Of a DNA stretch of 64,000 bases, positions 1 through 8,406 are shown piece after piece. The stretch lies in the NCBI RefSeq assembly GCF_008254045.1, contig NZ_CP042425.1:1054001-1118000 (forward strand), given 5' to 3'. The number at the start of each line of letters is the position of its first letter. Within the stretch, counting starts at the first letter, position 1. The notes beneath the pieces were generated by a model. It was given only the letters and a program-made list of their open reading frames with translations. It made no database searches and had not been told where the DNA came from. Source of the DNA: Limnoglobus roseus (GTDB lineage: Bacteria > Planctomycetota > Planctomycetia > Gemmatales > Gemmataceae). The position numbers and the translations under genes are program-made.

Positions 1-309
1 CGGCAGCAACTCGCAGACCTGACAGCCGGGGAGGGACGACGCAATCGAACCGAGTTCGCCGCGGACCTCGACGGGCGCGTCCGGCTTTTGGTCAGCGAAT
101 TCGAGCTGACTCGGCGAACCGTACAGGAACAGCAGGATGCACGACTTCGCCCGGCCGAAGTAGGCATCTTTCGCCGGGGCGGCGGGCGTCGCGGCCCGCA
201 GATAGTCGGTGAGCGAGAGCCCGAAGAGGCTCAGCCCGCCGGCCCAGAGCAGGTCGCGGCGCGAGGGGCCGGTGCAGAGTCGTTTTTCGGACCCGAGAAC
301 TCGGAGCAT
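1..309 (-). CDS. DUF1501 family secreted protein, N-terminal fragment
   Basis: This is the first 103 codons of a gene whose 3' part lies left of the window. The start is the ATG read on the minus strand at 309. The N-terminus has a twin-arginine-like signal (SRRDLLWAGGLSLFGLSL, residues 15-32). It is followed by the typical DUF1501 opening, an AKSCILLFLYGSPSQLEF stretch with a planctomycete-style hydrophobic strand and GSPSQ motif. DUF1501 proteins are abundant exported proteins in planctomycetes. They are related to the sulfatase/alkaline-phosphatase fold and are often paired with DUF1549/DUF1553 genes, but that partner would be outside the window. The substrate is unknown. The identification rests on the N-terminus only. 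Confidence 0.75.
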   Translation of the reverse strand, partial: MLRVLGSEKRLCTGPSRRDLLWAGGLSLFGLSLTDYLRAATPAAPAKDAYFGRAKSCILLFLYGSPSQLEFADQKPDAPVEVRGELGSIASSLPGCQVCELLP

Positions 310-402
310 CAATCGCCCCTCGGCGGGGAACGTGCGGCGGGGTGGGAGCTTTATGATGCCGTGCGGCCCGCGGAAAGGCAACGAAAAAAGCGTGGGGCCG
401 GA

Positions 403-954
403 CTACCCGCCGAACTGACTCAGCGTCCCCTCGGGCGTGCGGAGGAGCTTGCCCCCGAGGCGGCCGCCCTGGGTTGGCGCGCCGAGGAATTGCACCAGGA
501 TGATGTTGGTGCCGTCCGCCCAGGCGTAAGCCGCCCCGAAAAAGACGCCGTTCTCCCAGGGCGTGCGGATGTCGTCGGGTTTGGGGAAGGCGGGGGCGTG
601 GTCGCCGAAGATGGCCGCGAGGTCCGCACGGGTGGCGGGTCGGCCCGGCCCCAACACGGCTTCCACCTGGGCCAACGTGAAGCCGGTCCGCAAGAGCTTG
701 AAATTCTCCGCCGTCACCTTCGTGGGCAACAGATTGGGGGCAGCAATCGCCGGCACGTTCGGGATCGGGAAGCCGGGGAACAAGCCCGGTTCGCCGCCCG
801 CGGGAGCCTGGGGCGCCGGCCGGCTGGAAAGGAACTGAATGCCCACGCCGAGGCCGACCGCGACCGCACCCAGAGCCAAGAAGGCCACGACCATGCCGGC
901 CGGATTCGACGACCGCCTTCGCTTCGGCCGCCGCTTACGATACCCGTCGCTCAC
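403..954 (-). CDS. Membrane-anchored protein with BamE/SmpA-like motif
   Basis: The 183-aa protein has a very basic cytoplasmic N-terminus (RKRRPKRRRSS, residues 6-16). One transmembrane segment follows at about residues 20-42, then a proline-rich linker and a periplasmic domain. The domain contains ENFKLLRTGFTLAQVEAVLGPG (about residues 83-104), which matches the pattern of SmpA/BamE-like domains (N-F-x-x-L-x-x-G-x-T-x-x-x-V-x-x-x-L-G). Planctomycetes have many such single-domain proteins of unknown function. The gene is on the same strand as the DUF1501 gene downstream and rpmA upstream, but the rpmA terminator separates it from rpmA. The domain assignment is by motif only. Confidence 0.7.
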   Translation of the reverse strand: MSDGYRKRRPKRRRSSNPAGMVVAFLALGAVAVGLGVGIQFLSSRPAPQAPAGGEPGLFPGFPIPNVPAIAAPNLLPTKVTAENFKLLRTGFTLAQVEAVLGPGRPATRADLAAIFGDHAPAFPKPDDIRTPWENGVFFGAAYAWADGTNIILVQFLGAPTQGGRLGGKLLRTPEGTLSQFGG

Positions 955-1012
955 GCTCGCACCCTCGATTTCACTTCCATGATGTCGCCGGCCGCGGGGC
1001 GGTGCAAACGAA

Positions 1013-1041
1013 AAAGCCCACCCGTGCGACGGGTGGGCTTT
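1013..1041 (-). terminator. Rho-independent terminator of rpmA
   Basis: A 12-bp perfect stem (AAAGCCCACCCG, 1013-1024, with 1030-1041) and a 5-nt loop lie about 22 nt after the rpmA stop codon. On the minus strand the stem is followed by a short T run (GGGCTTTTTCG). Confidence 0.85.
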
Positions 1042-1063
1042 CGGTCGTTGTGCAGGAAGTTGC

Positions 1064-1330
1064 TCAGGCGCTCGCGGCGGCCACTTCGAGCGGCTTCACG
1101 TTCACCTTGCTGCTGTTGTTGCTGAAGTAAACGGTGCCGTCGCACATGGCGAACAGGGTGTCGTTGCTAGCCCGCTTGACGTTCGCGCCGGGGTGCCACT
1201 TCGTGCCGCACTGGAGCACGATGATGCTGCCCGTGGTCACGCTCTCGCCCGCGTACTTCTTGATGCCGCGGTGCTTCGCGTTCGAGTCCCGGCCGTTGCG
1301 GACCGAGCCTTGACCTTTCTTGTGTGCCAT
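1064..1330 (-). CDS. rpmA: 50S ribosomal protein bL27
   Basis: This is an 88-aa ribosomal large-subunit protein with the classic bL27 N-terminus ([16 protein letters not shown]) and the conserved [18 protein letters not shown] and DGTVYFS blocks. Its N-terminal tail reaches the peptidyl transferase centre. There is no firmicute-type cleavable N-terminal extension. It is usually encoded after rplU (bL21), but no rplU is present upstream here (the next gene at 1416-2126 is unrelated), so the rplU-rpmA pair is split. The ATG start is unambiguous. A strong terminator follows at 1013-1041. Confidence 0.98.
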   Translation of the reverse strand: MAHKKGQGSVRNGRDSNAKHRGIKKYAGESVTTGSIIVLQCGTKWHPGANVKRASNDTLFAMCDGTVYFSNNSSKVNVKPLEVAAASA

Positions 1331-1415
1331 GACGAATCTCTCCGAGTCTGTTATTCCGAGTATCGGACAGAATACTCTAGGAATTCGCCGGCCAGGTGGA
1401 CAGCCGGCCTTGCCG

Positions 1416-2126
1416 TCATTTCTTCCGCAGGTGGTACAGGTACAGGCTCATCACGACGATGACGGCGGTGCCGACCAGCCCCAGCGAAATGCGAATCACC
1501 CACACCTTGGCGTTGCCCAGCCCCGCGTCGCGGCCTTCGACCAAACGACCGGTGGCGAGGTCGAAGAAGTTTTGCCGCGAGTCCTGCGTCATCAAGACGA
1601 ACTGCTTGCCGTCTTGTGACAGCACTCCGCCGGCGTTCCAGAGGATGAACCGCATCGTGTTCGGCAGGTCGTCCGGCCGGGCGATGAGTTCCCGCACCGA
1701 GTACGTCCGCAGCAGCTGGCCGTTGGCGTAGAAGCTGACCGCCGGAGCCGCGAGTTGCTCCTCGATCGTTTCGTCGGGCAACTTGCGGGCGTTCGGGTAG
1801 TGCCGCCACTGGTCGTTCTCGCCGTGGATGCGCACGACGTGAACGCCATCGTTAGCCGGGTGGGCTTCGTAGTCGTACCAATCGACCGTCCACAGCGGCT
1901 TCGTGGCGTCGTCCGCCCGGTACAACCCGCTAGCCGCATATTTCTGCCGGAGGGCCGCCTGGATGCTGTTCTCCTTGCGGCTCGGGTCGTCGGACTTCGG
2001 CGGGATCAGCACGAACACGAATTCCTTGTTCGGCGACGGGAACTCGGCCGGCACGGGGTACGCGATCGGCTTTTCGTTCGCGAAGGCAGGCGCGGCGAGC
2101 AGGGCGAGGAGTAGCAGGGTTCGCAT
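1416..2126 (-). CDS. Exported protein with C-terminal membrane anchor, unknown function
   Basis: I chose the ATG at 2126 (236 aa) because it begins a clear signal peptide ([16 protein letters not shown]), whereas the longer frame adds unrelated residues. The mature part is a periplasmic domain of unknown family. A transmembrane segment lies near the C-terminus (about residues 209-230, [20 protein letters not shown]), followed by a basic tail (LRKK). The body has repeated phrases about a statement of values ([20 protein letters not shown]) that recall a beta-rich fold, but I do not recognise it. It is divergent from the MFS gene, with 40 bp between the two starts. Confidence 0.75.
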   Translation of the reverse strand: MRTLLLLALLAAPAFANEKPIAYPVPAEFPSPNKEFVFVLIPPKSDDPSRKENSIQAALRQKYAASGLYRADDATKPLWTVDWYDYEAHPANDGVHVVRIHGENDQWRHYPNARKLPDETIEEQLAAPAVSFYANGQLLRTYSVRELIARPDDLPNTMRFILWNAGGVLSQDGKQFVLMTQDSRQNFFDLATGRLVEGRDAGLGNAKVWVIRISLGLVGTAVIVVMSLYLYHLRKK

Positions 2127-2152
2127 GAAGCCATGATAGGGAGGCGGCCCCG

Positions 2153-2158
2153 TATAAT
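2153..2158 (+). promoter_or_regulatory. Putative -10 box (TATAAT) 8 nt before the MFS start
   Basis: A consensus TATAAT lies 8 nt upstream of the ATG at 2167, in the 40-bp gap between divergent genes. No good -35 hexamer is visible 16-18 nt further up. If it is used, the transcript would start at or next to the ATG and be leaderless. This is inference only. Confidence 0.3.
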
Positions 2159-2166
2159 TCGGGTGG

Positions 2167-3468
2167 ATGGATGCCCCCTCGACAGTCGTGAGTCCCGCTC
2201 GGCGTATCGGACGCGCCCTGGGGAGCCGCACGTTCCGGTCACTACGGCACCCAAACTACCGCCTCTATTTCTTCGGCCAACTCGTCTCGTTCCTGGGGTC
2301 GTGGGTTCAATCGACGGCGATGATGTGGCTGGCCTACGACCTCACGAACGACCCGGGTTGGCCGGCGTACCTCATGGTCGCGCAGGTCGGGCCGACACTC
2401 CTCGTCGGGCCAATCGGCGGGGCGGTGGCCGACCACTTCCCGAAGCGGCGGGTGATCCAGGCCACCCAGTTCGCGTTCATGCTGAACGCGATGATCCTGA
2501 CCCTGCTGGTGTCGGGCGACTTCGTCACGCCAGTGCTGCTGGTGGCAATGCAGTTCATCAGTGGCCTGATTCAGGGAATTGATCTACCGGCCAGGTTGGC
2601 GGTCGTGACCGATCTGGTACCAGTGGACGACGTGGTGAACGCCGTCGGTCTGAATTCGCTCCTGTTCAACTCTGCGAGAGCCGTCGGGCCGGCGATCGCG
2701 GGTCTGTTCTTCGTGCTGGCGAAGGGCTGGGCCGACGTTTCGCCGGGCGTGGACCCGACGCGATGGGGAGCGGCGGCGTGCTTCGCGGCGAACTCCGTCA
2801 GCTTCCTGGCCGTATTGCTGGCGCTGTCGCGGATCGAGGTGCCGGCCGGCCCTGTGAAGACGGAACGCGGTTCGTTCTGGGACGGCTTCCGCTACCTCGC
2901 CCGGCACCGCGGGTTGGCCGGGTTGGTGCTGCTCACCGGGTGCTTCTGCGTCTTCGCGTGGCCGGTGCTGACGCTCTTCCCGGCCTACACCCGACAAGTG
3001 TTGGGGAAGGCCGAGGGGACGTACAGTTTGCTCCTGAGTGCCTTCGGCGGCGGGGCACTGGTCGGGGCACTGACGACGGCGACGTTCGGCTCGCACCACC
3101 GTCGCGGGTGGTTCCTCGTGATCGGTGGGGCGGCCGGTTGGGTCGGGCTGTTCGTCCTGCTGTCCGCGACGGTCCTGCCGCTGTCCATGTTGGCGTGCCT
3201 GTTCCTCGGCTTCGGCATGGTGCTGTACCTGAGTACGGGTCAATCGACGTTGCAAACGAGCGTGCCGAACGCGACCCGTGGCCGGGTGATGGCCCTGTGG
3301 GCGATGATGCTGAGTGCGAGTTCGCTGCCCGGCCACCTGATTGCCGGGGAACTCGCCCGCCGTTGGCCGGTGCCGGACGTGCTCCTGCTGATGTTCGGCG
3401 GCGTCGCCGTCACGATGATCGGGCTGGCCGTGCTGATTGCGTCGAAGCCGTTCCCGCATCAGCAGTGA
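2167..3468 (+). CDS. MFS transporter (MFS_3/EntS-like exporter)
   Basis: The 433-aa integral membrane protein has about 10-12 hydrophobic segments. Its N-terminus (FRSLRHPNYRLYFFGQLVSFLGSWVQSTAMMWL) is the hallmark of the MFS_3 group, which includes the enterobactin exporter EntS and many uncharacterised exporters. The loop 2-3 signature region is GGAVADHFPKRRVIQ (about residues 84-98). Length is normal for the family. It probably exports a small molecule by proton antiport. The substrate cannot be read from sequence and the neighbours do not suggest one. The start is ATG at 2167, and a TATAAT box sits just upstream. Confidence 0.9.
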   Translation: MDAPSTVVSPARRIGRALGSRTFRSLRHPNYRLYFFGQLVSFLGSWVQSTAMMWLAYDLTNDPGWPAYLMVAQVGPTLLVGPIGGAVADHFPKRRVIQATQFAFMLNAMILTLLVSGDFVTPVLLVAMQFISGLIQGIDLPARLAVVTDLVPVDDVVNAVGLNSLLFNSARAVGPAIAGLFFVLAKGWADVSPGVDPTRWGAAACFAANSVSFLAVLLALSRIEVPAGPVKTERGSFWDGFRYLARHRGLAGLVLLTGCFCVFAWPVLTLFPAYTRQVLGKAEGTYSLLLSAFGGGALVGALTTATFGSHHRRGWFLVIGGAAGWVGLFVLLSATVLPLSMLACLFLGFGMVLYLSTGQSTLQTSVPNATRGRVMALWAMMLSASSLPGHLIAGELARRWPVPDVLLLMFGGVAVTMIGLAVLIASKPFPHQQ

Positions 3469-3513
3469 CCGACAAGCCCGTAGCGCCACCAACAACTCTT
3501 GCCGAGTTTCCGA

Positions 3514-3801
3514 ATGTCGGACACATCCGGTGACGATATAGAGTACTTCGCGATGAGCTTCGCAGACTTCTGCAAGCGCAAGAAACTGCGAGCCACTTCT
3601 ATCGAAGAGATCACTCAGAAAGGGCTTTGGTCGCTGCCCAGTGGGTATCCGTTAGACTTTCAGCAAATCTTGCGACCGACCGATGTCGTGTACTACTACG
3701 ACGCGGAACAGTCCGAATGGGACAAGGGTTTTGGTAGCGAAGGGTATGTATTTGTTCGGGACGACAAAATCATTGGCAGCATCCTTCTCCGGATGAATTA
3801 G
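3514..3801 (+). CDS. Small hypothetical protein
   Basis: This is a 95-aa protein of unknown family. I use the ATG at 3514; a TTG at 3499 is the only upstream alternative. The sequence is mixed charged/aromatic (FADFCKRKKLRATSIEEITQKGLWSL, then DVVYYYDAEQSEWDKGFGSEGYVFVRDDKII) and looks like a small soluble alpha/beta domain. No signal peptide or membrane segment is seen. It sits between the MFS gene (46 bp upstream) and the radical SAM gene (51 bp downstream). Codon use is less GC-rich than its neighbours. It may be a recent arrival or a stand-alone accessory protein. Confidence 0.6.
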   Translation: MSDTSGDDIEYFAMSFADFCKRKKLRATSIEEITQKGLWSLPSGYPLDFQQILRPTDVVYYYDAEQSEWDKGFGSEGYVFVRDDKIIGSILLRMN

Positions 3802-3840
3802 TTGTGAGCAATTCGAAACTTGGGTTGGTACAGGACCGCC

Positions 3841-3846
3841 TATAAT
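3841..3846 (+). promoter_or_regulatory. Putative -10 box (TATAAT) before the FtsH/MoxR cluster
   Basis: A perfect TATAAT lies 6 nt before the ATG at 3853, the first gene of the seven-gene cluster. A weak TTGGGT lies 15 nt upstream (3820-3825). This would give a leaderless or nearly leaderless mRNA for the whole operon. It is a visual match only. Confidence 0.35.
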
Positions 3847-3852
3847 CCATCC

Positions 3853-4485
3853 ATGCACCCGCCGTTGCCCGAACTCACGATGCAGGTCGCGCAGGTCGTT
3901 CCGGCCACCGAGGCGGAAGGGCCGGGCAGACGGTTTGCCGTGTGGTTCCAAGGCTGCCCGCTGCGCTGCCCGGGTTGTTGCAACACGGAGTTCCTGCCGT
4001 TCAAGGGCGGCGAAACCCGCACGCTCGCGTCGATAGTCGCCGATCTGGAACGGGCCGACGTGGAAGGGATCACGCTCCTCGGCGGTGAGCCGTTCGCTCA
4101 CTCGGAAGCGGCATCGGCACTTGCGGCCGCCGCCCGGCAACGGGGTTTGACGGTCATGGTCTTCACCGGCTACCTTCTGGAAGACCTCCAAAGGCGACCT
4201 GACCCGGCCGTGGTGAACCTTCTAGCCACGACCGACATCCTTGTGGACGGTCCCTACGTCCGCGAGCAGCCGGACACGGCCCGCCGGTGGATCGGTTCGA
4301 CGAACCAGCGCATCCACTTCCTCACGGATCGCTACCGGGCCGACGACCCGTGCTGGCGGATGCGGAACACGCTGGAGATTCGCGTCGAGAAAACCGGAGT
4401 GACGGTCAATGGCTTCCCGGCCGCCGACGCGGTAGGATTGTGGAAGGGCTGGACCCGCACCAAACGGACGCAACCCGGCCCATGA
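3853..4485 (+). CDS. Radical SAM activase-like protein heading the FtsH/MoxR cluster
   Basis: This 210-aa protein carries a CX3CX2C iron-sulfur cluster motif (C35-P-L-R-C39-P-G-C42, followed by C43). It also has the SAM-binding GGEP motif (residues 77-80), in a short version of the radical SAM barrel like NrdG and pyruvate formate-lyase activases. The N-terminal VAQVVPATEAEGPGRRFAVW block is typical of 4Fe-4S single-cluster NrdG-like proteins. Its 3' end overlaps the next gene by 4 nt (ATGA), so the two are translationally coupled. No ribonucleotide reductase or glycyl-radical enzyme is nearby, so it may modify a cluster partner; that is inference. ATG 3853 is chosen over a TTG at 3820, and ATG 3880 is also possible. 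Confidence 0.8.
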   Translation: MHPPLPELTMQVAQVVPATEAEGPGRRFAVWFQGCPLRCPGCCNTEFLPFKGGETRTLASIVADLERADVEGITLLGGEPFAHSEAASALAAAARQRGLTVMVFTGYLLEDLQRRPDPAVVNLLATTDILVDGPYVREQPDTARRWIGSTNQRIHFLTDRYRADDPCWRMRNTLEIRVEKTGVTVNGFPAADAVGLWKGWTRTKRTQPGP

Positions 4486-5567
4486 CCCTCTCCGAACCGC
4501 TGCCGTCGCCGCGATCCGTCTCGAAGTTCGAGGCCGACCTGCTCACGGTCCTGCGGTTCCTCCTCGGCCGCGTGGACGCCCGGCACGGTTTGCACTTGGT
4601 GACGACCAAGCACGATTCGCCCCCGCCGTGTTTGTCGCCGAACTGTGTGCATCTGGTGCAAGACTCGCTGGCGAAGGGCGTGGTGCTGTACCTCACCCGC
4701 GCCGGCGGCTGGCGGGATGAGAAGTTTCTGGAGCGCGGCCAACCGACCGGCGGTCGCGTCTGGAACCGAGTACCGCTCGACTCGCGAAAGCTGACGTTCA
4801 GTGCCCCGGTGTTGGGCTTCCTGACCTGGCTGACGGCTGAAAAGCCGGACGCGGCCCACGATAAGTGGCCGGCCGTGACCGACCCGACGCCGGCAGACGA
4901 ACTGTTCTTCGCGCTGGCGTACCAGCAATTGCGGGTGGAACCGGCCGTGCGGAACGTGCTGAAGGTTCGCAACGCCTTCGCGAAGAACCCGTTCTGTTGG
5001 CTCGTGTGGCCGGCAGACTTCGTACTCGAGGGCGAGCCGCAACCGCCGGACTTCGCCCCGCTGTTCACCGGCACGCGGGCGGCGATGCTGGAGTGCCTGC
5101 AACCTGTGTTGACCCACCGCTGGATCGTGCGTGAACGGCAGAAGCACGAGATCACCGACTGGCGGGTGATGCAGCAGACCGGGGCCGCGGAAACGGCGAT
5201 GCTGACGACCTTCTTGGCAGCCGCGGAGAAAGCGAACCGCCCGGACCTGGCTCGCTTCGTGCTGCGAACGCTGTCAGCGGTCTACCGCGGACAGACGCCG
5301 GACGTGAACTTTTGGACCGGCAGTTTAACGGTGAACCCGCCGCCGCGGTTGGCCGATCGCGTCGCGATCCGCCGCAACGCCCTCGCCTTCCCGCAGCAGG
5401 CCGAGACACTGGCCCGGTGGGACCGCGTGGCCCGCTCCGTCGGCTACTTCGACGAGGAATACGCGGCCAGCCAACTGTGGAAGGAAGAGTACGAGGCCGC
5501 GAACGGCACCGACGCGGCCGCGAAATCGAAGCGCGTACTCGACCAACTGGACCCGCTCAAGACGTGA
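4482..5567 (+). CDS. Unknown protein of the FtsH/MoxR cluster (X component, 361 aa)
   Basis: The ATG at 4482 overlaps the radical SAM stop codon (ATGA), so the start is well fixed. The product is a 361-aa soluble protein without signal peptide or membrane helices. It is rich in W, L and A and probably mostly helical in its second half (for example AAMLECLQPVLTHRWIVRERQKHEITDWRVM). I see no Walker, protease or vWA motif. Position and size match the unassigned X-domain proteins that accompany FtsH- and MoxR-type ATPases in ternary systems. It could be a substrate-recognition or assembly subunit. The function is not known and the family label is by context. Confidence 0.75.
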   Translation: MTLSEPLPSPRSVSKFEADLLTVLRFLLGRVDARHGLHLVTTKHDSPPPCLSPNCVHLVQDSLAKGVVLYLTRAGGWRDEKFLERGQPTGGRVWNRVPLDSRKLTFSAPVLGFLTWLTAEKPDAAHDKWPAVTDPTPADELFFALAYQQLRVEPAVRNVLKVRNAFAKNPFCWLVWPADFVLEGEPQPPDFAPLFTGTRAAMLECLQPVLTHRWIVRERQKHEITDWRVMQQTGAAETAMLTTFLAAAEKANRPDLARFVLRTLSAVYRGQTPDVNFWTGSLTVNPPPRLADRVAIRRNALAFPQQAETLARWDRVARSVGYFDEEYAASQLWKEEYEAANGTDAAAKSKRVLDQLDPLKT

Positions 5568-5577
5568 GGAGACAGCC

Positions 5578-6150
5578 ATGAGCCGAGCGTACCGCATCAC
5601 CGTGAAGGAGTCCGTCACCCGCGAGATCAAGGGGAGCGACGAGATTTCGACGAAGCTCGAACTGCTCGACATCCTCCCGCCCGAGGCGATGGGCGGCCTC
5701 CTGCGAGCGGAACTCGAAGCCCGTGGTTTTGCCGAAAACGCGGACGGCACGATGAGCCGCAAGGAGGGCGGCGTGACGGTGATCGTCGATCCTTGCGACG
5801 GCGAAGTGACCGTGAAGTCCGAGACGGCCAAGAGCGTCACCGAACAGGGCAGCCGCGACGGCTCCGCGTGGGATGACGTTGGTCCAAGTCATCAGTCTGT
5901 GGAAGAGAGTACCCGCGATCAGTTGAAGCAGGAACTCGGCAAGAAGATCGACAAACAGCAGGAAAAGCTCCAACAGCAGGCGACCGAGAAGTTGGAGAAG
6001 GAACTGCACGACCTGCAACCGGAACTCGGCGAGATCGTGAACAAGATCACGCGCGAAGCCCTCAAGCAGAAGGCCGCGCAGATGGGCACGATCCAGGAAA
6101 TCTCCGAAGACCCACAGACCGGATCGATGACTATTAAAGTGGAGGTGTGA
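5578..6150 (+). CDS. Unknown protein of the FtsH/MoxR cluster (X component, 190 aa)
   Basis: The start is ATG 5578, 10 nt after the previous stop, with a GAGGAG-type ribosome site. The 190-aa protein has an N-terminal beta-rich part (SRAYRITVKESVTREIKGSDEI, then EGGVTVIVDPCDGEVTVKSE). A long charged coiled-coil follows (about residues 104-165, many K/E/Q heptads), and a short beta tail ends the protein (GSMTIKVEV). I recall this architecture from the FtsH ternary system X-domain families. A scaffold or adaptor role for the downstream FtsH-like protease is plausible but unproven. It is followed by a long inverted repeat rather than directly by the FtsH gene. Confidence 0.75.
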   Translation: MSRAYRITVKESVTREIKGSDEISTKLELLDILPPEAMGGLLRAELEARGFAENADGTMSRKEGGVTVIVDPCDGEVTVKSETAKSVTEQGSRDGSAWDDVGPSHQSVEESTRDQLKQELGKKIDKQQEKLQQQATEKLEKELHDLQPELGEIVNKITREALKQKAAQMGTIQEISEDPQTGSMTIKVEV

Positions 6151-6153
6151 AAG

Positions 6154-6247
<94 letters not shown>

Positions 6248-6249
6248 GA

Positions 6250-8406
6250 ATGAGCTTATCCATCCCCGAAAAAGACCTGCCCGCCGCACTCACGCCTGAT
6301 CAGGCGGTGGAGGCCGCGTACAGCGCCGAACTCGCCGAGGTCGCGGCCCAACTGGTCCGCGGGCTGCCGTGTCTCGTCGAGTGCGACAAGGAACTCGCGC
6401 CGTACTTGTTCGCGAACGTGCGGAACCGGCTGCGCGACCGCAACATCCGCTGCGTCTACCTCGACGGTCGGCCGCGCGAAGCCGATGCGGCCGCGGGTGG
6501 GCCGCCGATGGGCCTCATCGGGACGATGATCGGCCAGCTCCGCGAAGCCGTCCGAGGGGCCGTCGAACGCCGCGTCGTCGTGCTGCCGCACCTCGACTTG
6601 CTCACGACCAGCCAGGGCGGGCTGACGAGCGAAGCCCGCGAAGTCATCCCGCTCCTGTACGAGAACCCGGAACTCGTCTGGCTCGGCTTCAAAGACCCGT
6701 CGTTCCCACTGCCGAAGGTGATCGAGAACCTGTTCCCGCACCGCCTGAGTATCCTCGGCATTGGGCGCAATCGCCTGCGGCACCTCGTCACGCAGAAGGA
6801 GGCCCGTAAGTTCGGCCGCGGCTTCAACCCGTGGCAACTGTACAAGTACGTCTCCGGCGTCAACGCCGTCCGCATCCGCCGGTTGCTGAGCACGCTCGAA
6901 GGCGAGGACTACCCCGCCGACTCGAAGACCGCGTACCGCCACCTGCGGAACGCCACGCTGACCGGGGCGATGGAGATTCCGAACATCGACCTGCAAGCCG
7001 AGATCGGCGGCTACGACAAAGTGAAGAAGCGGCTGCGCGAGGAAGTCCTCGACGTGCTGCAAAAGCGTGACACGGCGAACAACCCCGAAGACGTGGCCCG
7101 GTTGGAAGAACTCATCCCCCGCGGCATGATCTTCTGGGGGCCGCCGGGCACCGGGAAGACGTTCTTCGCGAAGGCCATCGCCACCGCTATCGGGGCGGCC
7201 ATCCAGATCGTTTCCGGCCCGGAACTGAAGTCGAAGTGGGTCGGCGAGAGCGAAGAGAACCTGCGCCAGATCTTTCATAAGGCCCGGCAGTCGGCCCCGT
7301 CGATCATCGTGTTCGACGAACTCGACTCGTTCGCCACGGCCCGCGGCACCTACACCGGCAGCGGCGTCGAACACAGCATGGTGAACCAACTGCTCACCGA
7401 GATGGACGGCTTCCACAAGGAAGAACTCGTCTTCGTCGTCGGCACCACGAACTTCGTCGAGTCCCTCGACCCAGCCCTGCTGCGGCCGGGACGGTTCGAG
7501 TTCCACCTGCACATCCCGTATCCGGAACCGGCCGACCGGCGGGCGATCATCGAGATTTACAACAAGAAGATGCGGCTCGGCATGACCGACGAGGCGATCG
7601 ACTACGCTGTGAAGCGGACGAACGACTACGTCATCGGGGCGGCCGCCGGCACGCGGTACAGCGGCGACCACCTGCAAGCCCTCTGCCGGTCGATCGCCCG
7701 CCTGCGGCTGCGCGACGGCCTGGACAGCACCACCGACAGCGACCTCGTCGAACGCGCCCTCACCGAATGGGTCGAGCGGCCGAAGATGACAAAAGCGGAA
7801 GAGACGGTGCTGGCCACGCACGAAGCCGGGCACGCGGTCGTGGCGATGTTCTGCGACCACGCCCCGCCGATCGAGCGCATCACCATCGCCAGCGAGATGC
7901 ACTGGGCCTTCGGCTACGTCCGCTACGCCGACCACGCCCACAAGTACATTCAGACGGTCAACACCTACCTCGACCTCATCTGCGTGGCCCTCGGCGCACG
8001 GGAAGCCGAGCGGGTGTTCCTGAAAGACCTGTCCCTCGGCGCGACCGGCGACCTGAACAGCGCCACGGCTATCGCCCGCGAACTGGTCGAGGCGCACGGT
8101 CTCGCCGGCGGCGACTTGGGGCAGGTGCAGTTCATGGACATGCAAACCGGCCGGCGGCGGGCCGACCTGTCGCCAGCCACGCTCGACGCGATTGATGCCC
8201 GAGTGGCCGAGATTCTGGAGCAGCAGCGCAAGCGGGCCGAGGGGATCGTCACGGAACAGAAGGCGCTCATCGCCACGCTCCGCGACTTGTTGCTGGAAAA
8301 GAAGACGATCGACAGCAAGAGCCTCGGCCAACTGCTGCCCAACGCGAAGAAGCTGAAAAAGCCGGCTGATAACACGACCGACGCGGAAGCGACGGGGAAA
8401 GCTTAA
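6250..8406 (+). CDS. FtsH-like AAA+ zinc metalloprotease lacking membrane anchors
   Basis: The 718-aa protein has a canonical AAA+ domain: Walker A GPPGTGKT (297-304), Walker B IIVFDELD (352-359) and arginine-finger region LRPGRFE (411-417). An M41-type peptidase domain follows with HEAGH (524-528) and the likely third zinc ligand D601 in LGATGD. True FtsH has two N-terminal transmembrane helices and a periplasmic domain, and none is visible here. Instead residues 1-200 look like a degenerate AAA-type domain (RRVVVLPHLDLL at 107-118 resembles Walker B, with no P-loop). It therefore probably acts as a soluble ATP-dependent protease within the operon. There is no Shine-Dalgarno sequence, because a palindrome fills that position. 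Confidence 0.93.
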   Translation: MSLSIPEKDLPAALTPDQAVEAAYSAELAEVAAQLVRGLPCLVECDKELAPYLFANVRNRLRDRNIRCVYLDGRPREADAAAGGPPMGLIGTMIGQLREAVRGAVERRVVVLPHLDLLTTSQGGLTSEAREVIPLLYENPELVWLGFKDPSFPLPKVIENLFPHRLSILGIGRNRLRHLVTQKEARKFGRGFNPWQLYKYVSGVNAVRIRRLLSTLEGEDYPADSKTAYRHLRNATLTGAMEIPNIDLQAEIGGYDKVKKRLREEVLDVLQKRDTANNPEDVARLEELIPRGMIFWGPPGTGKTFFAKAIATAIGAAIQIVSGPELKSKWVGESEENLRQIFHKARQSAPSIIVFDELDSFATARGTYTGSGVEHSMVNQLLTEMDGFHKEELVFVVGTTNFVESLDPALLRPGRFEFHLHIPYPEPADRRAIIEIYNKKMRLGMTDEAIDYAVKRTNDYVIGAAAGTRYSGDHLQALCRSIARLRLRDGLDSTTDSDLVERALTEWVERPKMTKAEETVLATHEAGHAVVAMFCDHAPPIERITIASEMHWAFGYVRYADHAHKYIQTVNTYLDLICVALGAREAERVFLKDLSLGATGDLNSATAIARELVEAHGLAGGDLGQVQFMDMQTGRRRADLSPATLDAIDARVAEILEQQRKRAEGIVTEQKALIATLRDLLLEKKTIDSKSLGQLLPNAKKLKKPADNTTDAEATGKA

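Noticed and set aside
88..1125. 345-codon open frame on the plus strand
   Set aside because: Runs across three minus-strand genes and through the rpmA terminator. It has no homologous pattern.
6256..8331. 691-codon open frame on the minus strand
   Set aside because: It is the antisense shadow of the FtsH-like gene. The composition is Arg/Gly/Val-rich as expected from high-GC antisense, and no domain is visible.
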